From NCBI GenBank assembly GCA_028707255.1, contig JAQTUQ010000001.1, positions 1-64,000 of the forward strand: a stretch of DNA of 64,000 bases. The letters run 5' to 3'. Origin of the DNA: Dehalococcoidales bacterium. Its GTDB lineage: Bacteria; Chloroflexota; Dehalococcoidia; Dehalococcoidales; UBA5627. The position numbers and the translations under genes are program-made. The notes below the pieces were generated by a model, which did not search any database, had not been told where the DNA came from, and saw only the letters and a list, made by a program, of their open reading frames with translations. Shown here one piece after another: positions 1-7,840 of the stretch. How positions within the stretch are numbered: position 1 is the first letter of the stretch; every line of letters starts with the position of its first letter.

Positions 1-10
1 TTTCTCTGTT

Positions 11-87
<77 letters not shown>

Positions 88-211
88 TTCCTCAAAAATA
101 ATTTACTGCTTCTAATTTCTCTGCTTCCCATAATATTTTTAGGCTGTATCGGTTTTGCTATAATTTCGATACCTGATTTAAAGCTGTTAACGAGGAGAAC
201 GATTAAAAATT

Positions 212-1063
212 CTAAGTGGGTCGCTTGGATTCGTCTGGTGATAAGCAGGTTTCATTTTCTTTTTCCTGTATAGCCTCCATATTGTCATTTGAGTCGACTT
301 TCTCATCCGGGAAGGGAACAATCACCGGTACCCCCATACATTCGATTATATGGACGTGGATGCGATAGACCGCTTCGATATTTTCGGGTGTCATTTTTTC
401 CAGCCCGCCGTAGGAGTAAATCTGCGAATCTTTTAAAAAGATGAAGCGGTCGCAGTAGCGGATTGCCAGATTGAGGTCGTGAATGACTATGGCTACACAT
501 GTATTGTGTTCCAGGGCAATATTTTTTACGATTTGAAGCACTTCATGCTGGTTGTGCAGGTCAAGGTTACTGGTGGGCTCATCAAGCATTAAAAGCTTCG
601 GCTCCTGTGCCAGCGCCCTGGCAAGCATTACCCTTTGCATTTCACCGCCGGAAAGCTCTGATACATTTCGCAGCGCGAAATCATCGAGTTTCATCCTGTG
701 CATTATATCGCAAACTATTTGACGGTCTTCTGTCGTGGCGTCCCATTTTATATACGGTTTGCGCCCGAGCAGTATCATATCGAAAACAGTCATGCTGATA
801 GCCCTGTTATGCTGCGGCACATAGGCAATATTCTGTGCTATAGCATTATTGTTCATCGTAAAAACGTTTTCTTTATCCAGAAAAACTACCCCTTTTTGAA
901 CGGGGCAAATACGGTCGATACATTTTAAGAGTGTGCTTTTACCGGCTCCGTTGTTACCTAAAATAGCTATACAGCGATTCTTCTGTATATCGAAGCTAAT
1001 ATTCTCCAGAATATTTTTCGAGTTTCGGTTATATGCAAAACTGATATCGTTTATCTCAATCAT
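212..1063 (-). CDS. ABC importer ATPase, FecE/BtuD-type
   Basis: This is the cytoplasmic ATPase that powers a FecCD-type importer for metal chelates, cobalamin or oxyanions. The 283-residue protein has Walker A GNNGAGKST near residue 36, the Q-loop in AYVPQHN, the signature LSGGEMQR, Walker B LLMLDEPTS, and the switch His in IVIHDLN. A hydrophilic tail of about 30 residues after the ABC fold is unusual. The start overlaps the permease stop by 8 bp, so the two are translationally coupled. It is the last gene of the leftward unit that begins with the TsaA-like gene. The family does not fix the substrate; iron chelate, cobalamin and molybdate/tungstate are all possible. Confidence 0.9.
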   Translation of the reverse strand: MIEINDISFAYNRNSKNILENISFDIQKNRCIAILGNNGAGKSTLLKCIDRICPVQKGVVFLDKENVFTMNNNAIAQNIAYVPQHNRAISMTVFDMILLGRKPYIKWDATTEDRQIVCDIMHRMKLDDFALRNVSELSGGEMQRVMLARALAQEPKLLMLDEPTSNLDLHNQHEVLQIVKNIALEHNTCVAIVIHDLNLAIRYCDRFIFLKDSQIYSYGGLEKMTPENIEAVYRIHVHIIECMGVPVIVPFPDEKVDSNDNMEAIQEKENETCLSPDESKRPT

Positions 1064-2135
1064 TTGCCTTCAACCCCCTAAACAATAGGAAAAGAAACAG
1101 AGGAGCGCCTAAAAATGATGTAATCGCTCCGATGGGAAGTATAACCGGCGCAATTACCAGCCTGCCGAACGTGTCGGCTAAAATAAGAAGCAGCGCCCCG
1201 GCAACCGCGGAGGACGGTATCAGGTAGCGGTAGTCATTACCCACAAAGCGGCGCATTATATGAGGTGCCACAAGACCGACAAAACTGATAATACCAACAA
1301 AAGATACGGCCACCGCCGCCGCCAGAGTGCCGATACACATACTTATCAGCATAACAGACCTGGTATTAACACCCAGACTTTGGGCTGTATCGGCTCCGCT
1401 CACCATGGCATTGTAGTTCCAGCGGTTTAATAAAAAGTACACCATTGCCGCAACAAATACCACCGCAAGAATCAATAGTTCAGTCCAGCCTGCCGCTCCC
1501 ATATTCCCGAAGGTCCAGAAAACAACAGTGCTGATTTTCGTTTCGTCCGCAAAATACTGCAGTAAAGTAGTGCCACCGGCAAAAAGAGAGCTTAAAGCTA
1601 CACCGGCAAGTATCAGCCCCGCGGGGCCTAAATCTCTCTTTACCCGTGATAACAGGATAACAACGGCTGTAGACAATGAACCGCATAAAAACGCGCACAG
1701 GGTTACGATATAAGGATTGTTAATAGTAATCGCAGTGGCGGCGGAGCTGGTATTTACGACGCCCCCACCGAATACGATAATGCCCAGCGCTGCGCCGAAT
1801 GCAGCTCCGTGGGATACTCCGAGCGTCGATGGCGATGCCAGCGGGTTTCGCAGTACACATTGCATAACAGCGCCGGAGACTGCCAGAACAGCACCCACGA
1901 GGATGGAGGCAACGACACGCGGCAGTCTTATATTCATAACTACCATCTGGGACAAATCGCTACCCTGCCCGAACAGAACTTTGACTACCTCGGAAAGAGG
2001 GATATTTAGGGAACCGGCGCCGACCGCAAAGAGCGCTGTTAAGACTGTCGCCAGAATAGCGATTATTAAAACAAGCCTTTTCCGTCTTAAAAAGGCGTTA
2101 TATAACTGCAATTGTGTGACACGGTTATCTGCCAT
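1056..2135 (-). CDS. ABC importer permease, FecCD family
   Basis: This 359-residue inner-membrane permease has about ten hydrophobic helices. It carries FecCD family features: RLPRVVASILVGAVLAVSG near residue 85, RNPLASPSTLGVSHGAA, and the C-terminal SFVGLVAPHIMRR segment that contacts the ATPase. Only one permease gene is present, so it should work as a homodimer, as in BtuC. It lies 6 bp after the binding-protein gene and overlaps the ATPase gene. The trio is complete and looks functional. Confidence 0.92.
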   Translation of the reverse strand: MADNRVTQLQLYNAFLRRKRLVLIIAILATVLTALFAVGAGSLNIPLSEVVKVLFGQGSDLSQMVVMNIRLPRVVASILVGAVLAVSGAVMQCVLRNPLASPSTLGVSHGAAFGAALGIIVFGGGVVNTSSAATAITINNPYIVTLCAFLCGSLSTAVVILLSRVKRDLGPAGLILAGVALSSLFAGGTTLLQYFADETKISTVVFWTFGNMGAAGWTELLILAVVFVAAMVYFLLNRWNYNAMVSGADTAQSLGVNTRSVMLISMCIGTLAAAVAVSFVGIISFVGLVAPHIMRRFVGNDYRYLIPSSAVAGALLLILADTFGRLVIAPVILPIGAITSFLGAPLFLFLLFRGLKAND

Positions 2136-2141
2136 CAGTAA

Positions 2142-3242
2142 TTATCCAAGAGTAACTTTACCGTAGCCGGCTCCGACCGCTTCAAGACTATCGAGATAAT
2201 TATCGATACCCAGGAAGAATTTGAATATCTCGTTAGCTTTTTCTTCGAAGTCGATATCCGCAAACTGTTCCGGATAAAGCAGGCTTGCCACGTAATAAGC
2301 ATTGACGAGAGGAATTTCGACGTTTGAATAATAGGAAGTAGAACTGGGATACTGATAAAGATCCCCATTCTGAACGGCTGCCAGTTGAGCATAAAAATCC
2401 GGAATTTTTTCATAATCCGCCCTGACAAGGCCTACTCCTCCGCTATCGAAGAAGATATATTGTGGATTCCATTCGATTATTTTTTCTTTATCTATCAGCA
2501 CACCGCTGGCTTTGTCGGAGAGCCCTTCGGTAACATCGTTCGCCAGTATCGCTCCCAGTACGGCAGATTTGCAATAAACTCCATCTATTCCATGCGCGCC
2601 TTTGAACGTTGCGGCAGCTCCCAAAACAGTGGGTTTATCCTCATCCGGAATAGCGGATGCCCTGGTTTCAAGGTCGGTAAGACAATCGTTTATAAAAGCA
2701 ATCACTTCCTCCGCTCTGTCCTCTACACCGCAGACATCGCCTATAAGGCGAAGCGCCTGCTCGTAGTCTTCCCCGAATAAAGTGCCCTGTGCCACTACTA
2801 CCACCGGGGTGCCTGTTTTTATCTGGATTTCATCTGCCAGTTCCTTGGTGTATGAGCATATAATCACGTCAGGATTAACGGCGATAATTTCTTCCGCATA
2901 ATAAGCTGTGGCGCCGGCTGAATCCGTGCCGACGATGGGTATATTTGCCCATATTTCTCTGTTGGCATAAGCATAAGCGGTAACAGGGGTTACCTTAGCC
3001 GGATCCGAACCGCCGTACCCTACCACCTTATTTGCCAGCCCGAGATATGTAATCATACGGGGGGCGTTTCCAAGCGGAACAATTCTTTCTACCGCTGCAG
3101 GTATCTCTACCGTTCGTCCGGCGCTGTCAGTAATTGTTCTGGTCGTATCGGTTCCGTTTCCTTCCCCTGTTCCGCAACCGGTGAATGTGGATGCTACAAG
3201 TATAAGCATCAGAATCAGCAATACAAATCTTTTCATTGGCAC
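2142..3242 (-). CDS. ABC importer substrate-binding lipoprotein (PF01497-type)
   Basis: The 366-residue protein begins with a lipoprotein signal (basic MPMKR, hydrophobic core, cleavage before Cys in STFTGCG). The mature part has the two-lobed periplasmic binding-protein pattern: ITDSAGRTVEIP, ERIVPLGNAPRMITYLG, and NPDVIICSY. In a cell without a classical periplasm it would be membrane-anchored and face outward. It heads the transporter trio and lies 89 bp after the FmdE-like gene with no clear terminator between. Such proteins bind siderophores, heme, cobalamin or oxyanions. Which one applies here cannot be read from the sequence. Confidence 0.88.
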   Translation of the reverse strand: MPMKRFVLLILMLILVASTFTGCGTGEGNGTDTTRTITDSAGRTVEIPAAVERIVPLGNAPRMITYLGLANKVVGYGGSDPAKVTPVTAYAYANREIWANIPIVGTDSAGATAYYAEEIIAVNPDVIICSYTKELADEIQIKTGTPVVVVAQGTLFGEDYEQALRLIGDVCGVEDRAEEVIAFINDCLTDLETRASAIPDEDKPTVLGAAATFKGAHGIDGVYCKSAVLGAILANDVTEGLSDKASGVLIDKEKIIEWNPQYIFFDSGGVGLVRADYEKIPDFYAQLAAVQNGDLYQYPSSTSYYSNVEIPLVNAYYVASLLYPEQFADIDFEEKANEIFKFFLGIDNYLDSLEAVGAGYGKVTLG

Positions 3243-3331
3243 ACTTCCTTTTTCATTTTTTCCTTCCTTGCTTATGGCTGAATAACATTTACCGTATTCA
3301 ATCAGACTTTCTACTGTTTATTCCCTTCTTG

Positions 3332-3859
3332 CTACCAACCTCTATCGTATGTTTTAAAACAATCGACACAGACCGGTTCCCCTTCATGGAACCGCATTTT
3401 GTGTTCAGCCGCATTTTCACCGCATACCGAACACGCCAGGGATTTAAACAGCCTGGCTTTTTCCGGTAGTTCGTATTTGGGTTCCGAGAAAGCGAAGATT
3501 TCATCGACCGGAGCGTTTAAAAGATGTATTTTCCACTGCGTCCGGTCCATATCATCTCTTTTAGGGGCTTTCAGGCAGACTCGCAGCTTTTTGCCGTCGG
3601 TGCGGTTATAAAAAGAGAAAGCCTGTTTGCCAGTGCCGCGATAAATCAGGTTTCCCTTGCCAAGAGTGCAGCTTAGGAGCGCCTGCACGGCGTCTACGCC
3701 GCAGGCATCGTTTTCCGTTATGCAAACGATTTGTTCGTCATCCGATGTTCCGATACCCATTTTCTCGAAGGCTGCTTGGCACGCCTTGAACCCGATTGCC
3801 AGACCGGGGCATTCATGCCCGTGGAAGGCAACCGCTTTTTCCCATAAGGCTTTGTCCAT
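3332..3859 (-). CDS. FmdE-family protein with C-terminal zinc finger
   Basis: The 175-residue protein has the FmdE-family signature HGHECPGLAIG at residues 14-24 and ENDACGVDAVQ near residue 50. The C-terminal zinc finger has two CxxC pairs (CSVCGE and CVDC). FmdE was named from the tungsten/molybdenum formylmethanofuran dehydrogenase operons of methanogens, but most bacterial members sit near molybdenum or tungsten genes or metal transporters and have no assigned reaction. Here it lies between a TsaA-like gene and a FecBCD-type importer, all leftward, which supports a role in metal or metal-cofactor handling. This is inference. Confidence 0.85.
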   Translation of the reverse strand: MDKALWEKAVAFHGHECPGLAIGFKACQAAFEKMGIGTSDDEQIVCITENDACGVDAVQALLSCTLGKGNLIYRGTGKQAFSFYNRTDGKKLRVCLKAPKRDDMDRTQWKIHLLNAPVDEIFAFSEPKYELPEKARLFKSLACSVCGENAAEHKMRFHEGEPVCVDCFKTYDRGW

Positions 3860-3940
3860 ATATTATTCTCCTTATTTCCCAAATTTTCCGATAAATGACG
3901 TTTATATTATTTCTCCGCATAAACGCATGCGGATTCCGTC

Positions 3941-4480
3941 CTATTTAAACGCTTCCCGCATCTTCTTGTGCCATTCAGGCGTCCTTACCACTTCATTGAC
4001 CTGATCGGGAACATGGGATTTGATATCCAGCACCGGACTGCCGTTCAAAGCATCCAGTCCGGTTACCTTAAGAACGTTGCCATTGCGCTCGAGCAAACGC
4101 ACTGCCGTAACTAAAATGCCGTTTGGTCTCGCCGGACTGTGAGTGGCAAAAATGCCGACCGGGGGGAAGTTATTCTTATCTCCAAAAGGGTAAATTATAG
4201 CCTCATTCCGTTTTTCTTCCGGTATTAAATGCGCCCAGTAAATCACCGCAAGATGAGAAAATTCTTCGGTGCCGGCAAGCATATCTTCGAATTCAGGATC
4301 GACGACAATTTCGGAAACAGACTGCCTCTGCTCATGCATTTCGGCTACTCTTTCCTGCCAGGTTAAAGCCTGTAATTCTGTCCCCCAGCTTGCTTTGAAG
4401 TTTCGATTTTTTACAATACCTATCGGTTTTAATTGTATGGATTCCGGTGTGTCTTTGATTGTTTCCCCGCTTTGTCCCAT
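3941..4480 (-). CDS. TsaA/TrmO-like methyltransferase (YaeB family)
   Basis: This is a 179-residue TsaA-domain protein. The diagnostic blocks are KPIGIVKN near the start, GIFATHSPARPNGI in the middle, and LDALNGSPVLDIK near the end. In E. coli the family member TrmO methylates N6 of t6A37 in tRNA-Thr using SAM. In many anaerobes, single-domain TsaA proteins sit next to molybdenum-cofactor or FmdE genes, and their true substrate is unclear. The start is fixed by AAGGAG at 4488-4493. This is the first gene of the leftward unit and lies directly behind the inverted-repeat cluster at 4511-4601. Confidence 0.82.
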   Translation of the reverse strand: MGQSGETIKDTPESIQLKPIGIVKNRNFKASWGTELQALTWQERVAEMHEQRQSVSEIVVDPEFEDMLAGTEEFSHLAVIYWAHLIPEEKRNEAIIYPFGDKNNFPPVGIFATHSPARPNGILVTAVRLLERNGNVLKVTGLDALNGSPVLDIKSHVPDQVNEVVRTPEWHKKMREAFK

Positions 4481-4510
4481 AAAAATGCTCCTTATTAAAT
4501 TTCCCTATTA

Positions 4511-4530
4511 TGCAAATAATAGTATTTGCA
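4511..4530. promoter_or_regulatory. Perfect 8-bp inverted repeat upstream of tsaA-like gene
   Basis: TGCAAATA, a 4-base spacer ATAG, then TATTTGCA form a perfect dyad. Its right end shares TGCA with the next operator-like site. It lies about 30 bp upstream of the tsaA-like start codon, where a repressor would block transcription of the leftward unit. The binding protein is unknown. Confidence 0.5.
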
Positions 4531-4540
4531 ACTTATTGCA
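4527..4540. promoter_or_regulatory. Operator-like site 1, TGCAA-N4-TTGCA
   Basis: This is a perfect 5-bp dyad with spacer CTTA. The same dyad with spacer CTTG recurs at 4588-4601, 61 bp away and so nearly on the same helix face. Two matching dyads in front of one operon are the usual pattern of a cooperative dimeric regulator. No regulator gene is adjacent. Confidence 0.5.
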
Positions 4541-4587
4541 CTAGCAAGTTAAAAAAATATGTGGGTACTAAATATTACGCCTAATGC

Positions 4588-4601
4588 TGCAACTTGTTGC
4601 A
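4588..4601. promoter_or_regulatory. Operator-like site 2, TGCAA-N4-TTGCA
   Basis: This is the second perfect copy of the dyad, with spacer CTTG. It sits about 110 bp upstream of the tsaA-like start, and in the opposite direction about 160 bp upstream of the DUF1801 gene. It could therefore serve either promoter. Confidence 0.5.
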
Positions 4602-4729
4602 ATAATAACCTATATGCATCATGCTTGTCAAATAAATGATATAAGCCTTTTTATACGGTGATTGTCGATAAATCGGTAAGTCCCCTATTCTAACGGTCGA
4701 AATTTGATATATACTGTAAATATATATGC

Positions 4730-4765
4730 GAGGTTTTCATTGAGGTTTTCATTGAGGATTTCAAT
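4730..4765 (+). repeat. Three tandem 12-bp units at the DUF1801 ribosome-binding site
   Basis: Two identical units (GAGGTTTTCATT) and a third diverged one (GAGGATTTCAAT) run directly into the start codon at 4764. Each unit carries a GAGG that could act as a Shine-Dalgarno core. The 12-bp length keeps the reading frame. Confidence 0.75.
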
Positions 4766-5141
4766 GAACGGAAAATATGCAACCATAGATGAATATATCG
4801 CCTCTTTCCCGGCGAACATCCAATCCATTCTGCAACAAATGAGGCAGACCATACATGAAGCGGCGCCCGAAGCTATGGAAGCCATCAGCTATCAAATGCC
4901 GACCTTTAAACTGAACGGAAATCTGGTTCATTTCGCCGCTTTTAAAAATCATATCGGGTTTTATCCCACGCCCTCGGGAATCGAAAAGTTCAAGACGGAA
5001 TTGTCGCAATATAAATGGTCGAAAGGAGCAGTGCAATTCCCGCTGGACAAACCGCTTCCTTTCGATTTGGTGAAAAAGATAGTTGCTTTTCGGGTTCAGG
5101 AAGCTTCACGGAAGAAAGCGGCTTCTAAAAAGCGAGGGTAA
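4764..5141 (+). CDS. DUF1801 (YdhG/YjhG-like) protein
   Basis: The protein is 125 residues from the ATG at 4764. It has the DUF1801 pattern ATIDEYIASFP at the start, AISYQMPTFKLNG in the middle, and FAAFKNHIGFYP. The family is a small cytosolic alpha/beta fold with no established reaction, often encoded next to stress or resistance genes. A start at 4764 leaves TTGAGG six bases upstream. An in-frame ATG at 4704 would add 20 residues encoded by a 12-bp tandem repeat and is less likely. The gene stands alone between leftward operons. Confidence 0.8.
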   Translation: MNGKYATIDEYIASFPANIQSILQQMRQTIHEAAPEAMEAISYQMPTFKLNGNLVHFAAFKNHIGFYPTPSGIEKFKTELSQYKWSKGAVQFPLDKPLPFDLVKKIVAFRVQEASRKKAASKKRG

Positions 5142-5259
5142 AAGTAAGCATAAAGTTTACGGGCGCTGTCTGTTGATACCTCAGCCAAAATATCTAAAGT
5201 AGTTATCCCCGCCGATGTTTGCTATACCATAACCAAAAATCTGAAGCTATTCGGCAATT

Positions 5260-5574
5260 TTAGAGCTGCGCCCCGCAATTTTCACAGAACTTCGTGCCGA
5301 CTTCGACTTCGGCTCCGCATTGTCCGCATTTTTTAGGTGCGGTTTTAACATTCAATAATTTTACCAGGTCAGCAGCCGCCTGTTTCCTTGCATCTCCCTG
5401 CGTATCATTAAGCTCCTCGAGCACCTGATATAATTGTAAAGTCCGGATATTTTTTACCGGATTCATCTTATGTGCTCTAAGCATCGAGTTCGAAGCAAAA
5501 TCAAAACTTTTTTCCATCGAATTTTTGCTTTCCAGCAGTTTTTTAACGATTTCGCTATTTGTCTGACTTTCCAT
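5260..5574 (-). CDS. Small zinc-ribbon protein
   Basis: The protein is 104 residues from the ATG at 5574, with GGGAGG just upstream. The first part is helical and charged. The C-terminus is a compact double-knuckle zinc ribbon, CGQCGAEVEV then CENCGAQL. The start lies one base downstream of the stop of the large membrane-protein gene, and its Shine-Dalgarno is inside that gene, so the two are translationally coupled. An upstream in-frame start at 5646 would overlap the neighbour by 71 bp and is less likely. The function is unknown; zinc ribbons of this kind often act as accessory or regulatory domains for a membrane partner. Confidence 0.75.
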   Translation of the reverse strand: MESQTNSEIVKKLLESKNSMEKSFDFASNSMLRAHKMNPVKNIRTLQLYQVLEELNDTQGDARKQAAADLVKLLNVKTAPKKCGQCGAEVEVGTKFCENCGAQL

Positions 5575-5575
5575 T

Positions 5576-7507
5576 TTAGCTGCCTCCCTGCAATTGCATC
5601 TGGTTAATCTGGTCGGGTGTATATACGGCGGTCTCTCCGTCTGCATTTTTTATCGTAACCGTTCCATCCTGCGCCAGGTCTATCCTGTTTCCCAATTTGT
5701 CTTCAATAGTACCGCTACCGTCGTTTTTGGCTGTCCATGTGATGCCTTCCGCATTGGTTAGAGTGGCATTACCTTCCGAATCAAGTGTAGCCGTACTTCC
5801 TTCCGAATCCTTAAATTCTCCCGACCCGTCTTTATTGACGAATCCCGAATTTCCCTGATCATCTTTGAAATTAATGGTTCCGTTTTTATCGGTATCGATG
5901 AAAAGCGAACCGATCTCGTCTTTTAAATGACAGCTGATAATATTGCCATCGGGATCGGTATTGATGAAAGTACCGTCCGCAAACCTGGCTTTTAAACCGT
6001 CTGCGTCGACGGTAAGGCTATCTCCATCTGACGTTGAGATTTCCATGGTGCCATCGGGGTTAAAAATAAACGAATTTCCTTCTTCATCCTTTATAGACCC
6101 CGTGATATTGCCGTCTTTATCTATACTGACTGTTCCATATGGAGTCTGATAACTTATGGAATGGTCGTTATTGTATGTGATGACGTTTCCTTCACTGTCA
6201 GTCAAGCTGCCTTCGGGGAAGCCTTCTTTCGGAATATGCAAACTGCCTCCGTAACCGGATACTATATCAATGGTTCCATCGTCATTGACGGTACCGCTGA
6301 TTTTTACCCCATCTTTTGTTATTACTTCCACACTACCGTTCGGATAGTGAATCTCAGACCCTTCTTCCGGATCCCATGTTTTAGTTGTGCCATCCGGATA
6401 GAAAACTCCCTTTGCCCCATCAGGAGTTTCAACGTATTGAGTTCCATCACTATACAAGGTGCCGACGGTACCATCGGGTAAGGTTTTAGTAATCGTGCCG
6501 TCGGGATTATGCTGGATTGTTGTACCCGGCGGGTCATCAGAGTCTGTCGTTCCGGATTCATCACCGGGTTCCAGCGAAAGTTCCGGTAAAGGAGGAGGTG
6601 GCTGGTACTGGTAAGGTATTTCAGATGTAGTGAATGTATCGGCATCATTCACGATAACCGCAGCTCCGGTGGCGGCTGCCCCTCCGGTAAAAACAGCGCC
6701 GATGAAATGGTGGGTGTGTTCAAAAAAACCAAAAGAGGTAAACGACTGAACATAACCCGATAGGTCTATCGTATTAAGCTGGCTTACAAAACCGATTGCC
6801 AGTGCTGCCGGGATTACATTTAAAAATGCCCCCTGATTATATGCGCCAGCGGGTTGCTGCTTAAGAAAGCGGGGAAGCGCCATATTTAAGGCAGCGAGCA
6901 GCAGCCCTATCCATGCGAATAAATAACCGGCACTGAAGACGTCAATGCTGAAACGGAATCTGAAATCCCCGCCTAAAATGGAAGTAATCGTCGGCGACAG
7001 GGTAAACAACAACAGCCCCGAAAGAGCCAGTATCAAGTTGCGTTTCCTGGAGAGGTTCATTCCTCCCCAGAACATCAATACTATGCTGGCGATGACAAGA
7101 ATAACAAATCCAGGGAAGACAATATCGGGACGGGAAAACAGGTTTTCCGGTTTAAGCAATACGACACTTAAATAATTGGGAATGGTATCCGGGGTTTGTC
7201 CGGTGGGCAGGGCGAGAAAGTCCGCTACCGGCAGCAGGAAAACCATAAAGAAACAGATTCTGGCTATTACCGGCATGATAAATGAAACCAGAGATTGCCA
7301 GGGGGAAAATTTTACCGGTAATCGATTTAAAAGTTTCAAAATCGCAAGACCGAAGATTGTAGCTATAATAATACCCAAAGCGCCGTTGAAAATAGAACCG
7401 AAGATTATTCCTGCAAGGATTGTAATCAGAAAAGGGATGCCTTCCTTTGTAAAAAGCCACTTGATGCGATTTCCTAGTGATTGGATAATCTTTTCAATGC
7501 TTATCAT
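5576..7507 (-). CDS. Membrane protein with long DG-repeat beta-sheet tail
   Basis: This is a 643-residue protein in two halves. Residues 1 to about 290 hold several hydrophobic helices (for example FLITILAGIIFGSIFNGALG and IPAALAIGFVSQL), so this half is membrane-embedded. A Pro-rich linker (YQYQPPPPLPEL) follows. The last 330 residues or so are short repeats of 10-14 residues, each with a DG or NG turn and alternating polar/hydrophobic strand residues (PDGTITKTL, PDGTVGTLYSDGT, YPNGSVEV, and so on). This register recalls the TCP10/SAS-4 G-box single-layer beta sheet and bacterial YD/MORN-like repeats. No enzyme domain is visible. Its likely role is a surface or scaffold protein, coupled to the zinc-ribbon gene downstream. 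Confidence 0.75.
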   Translation of the reverse strand: MISIEKIIQSLGNRIKWLFTKEGIPFLITILAGIIFGSIFNGALGIIIATIFGLAILKLLNRLPVKFSPWQSLVSFIMPVIARICFFMVFLLPVADFLALPTGQTPDTIPNYLSVVLLKPENLFSRPDIVFPGFVILVIASIVLMFWGGMNLSRKRNLILALSGLLLFTLSPTITSILGGDFRFRFSIDVFSAGYLFAWIGLLLAALNMALPRFLKQQPAGAYNQGAFLNVIPAALAIGFVSQLNTIDLSGYVQSFTSFGFFEHTHHFIGAVFTGGAAATGAAVIVNDADTFTTSEIPYQYQPPPPLPELSLEPGDESGTTDSDDPPGTTIQHNPDGTITKTLPDGTVGTLYSDGTQYVETPDGAKGVFYPDGTTKTWDPEEGSEIHYPNGSVEVITKDGVKISGTVNDDGTIDIVSGYGGSLHIPKEGFPEGSLTDSEGNVITYNNDHSISYQTPYGTVSIDKDGNITGSIKDEEGNSFIFNPDGTMEISTSDGDSLTVDADGLKARFADGTFINTDPDGNIISCHLKDEIGSLFIDTDKNGTINFKDDQGNSGFVNKDGSGEFKDSEGSTATLDSEGNATLTNAEGITWTAKNDGSGTIEDKLGNRIDLAQDGTVTIKNADGETAVYTPDQINQMQLQGGS

Positions 7508-7840
7508 AGCTGACTCCCCTTAAATTATTAATTTACCGATAGACAGTTATAGCATTATTTTAATGAGAATATCATAAAAGGGAAACGATGACAATACATT
7601 TTTAAAGCTTTGCATCATATTAATTTGCAGGCAAACAATACTATGGAAGTTGCTTGTACCGGTTTAAGGAGAGAATATGAAAAGATACCCGTTTCTCGCT
7701 TTCGGAGTTCAAAAAAAGATAAACCTGACACTAATAGATACCCTATTGCAGACAACGGCAAAAGTATCGATGACTTATAGATTCAGATAAGATAGTATTC
7801 GTCTGAATTATCGATATTCGATATAGGTTTTAATATGCGT
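7508..7840. other. Intergenic stretch with two overlapping short ORFs
   Basis: The region is AT-rich and has no recognised gene. On the plus strand an ATG at 7677 follows TAAGGAGA at ideal spacing and opens a 37-codon frame to 7790. A second frame from ATG 7643 gives 45 codons to 7780. Neither matches a family I know. They overlap in different frames, so at most one is likely to be translated. They could also be remnants of a lost gene. Confidence 0.4.
7677..7790 (+). CDS. Candidate 37-residue small ORF
   Basis: The ATG at 7677 is preceded by AAGGAGA about six bases away, which is the strongest ribosome-binding site in this gap. The encoded peptide starts MKRYPFLAFGVQKK and ends in YRFR. It is basic and has no transmembrane segment. 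I do not recognise it, and it could be a chance ORF. Confidence 0.25.
   Translation: MKRYPFLAFGVQKKINLTLIDTLLQTTAKVSMTYRFR

Noticed and set aside
2135..2428. Minus-strand 97-codon frame within the binding-protein gene as a frameshifted fragment
   Set aside because: The binding-protein frame is complete from signal peptide to stop, so this is an alternative-frame shadow.
3914..3933. Hairpin TCCGCAT/ATGCGGA between the TsaA- and FmdE-like genes as a terminator
   Set aside because: The stem is only 7 bp and no T run follows on the minus strand.
4481..4700. Molybdenum-cofactor riboswitch before the TsaA-FmdE unit
   Set aside because: The region is AT-rich and only shows short dyads of operator type. 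There is no long conserved multi-helix leader.
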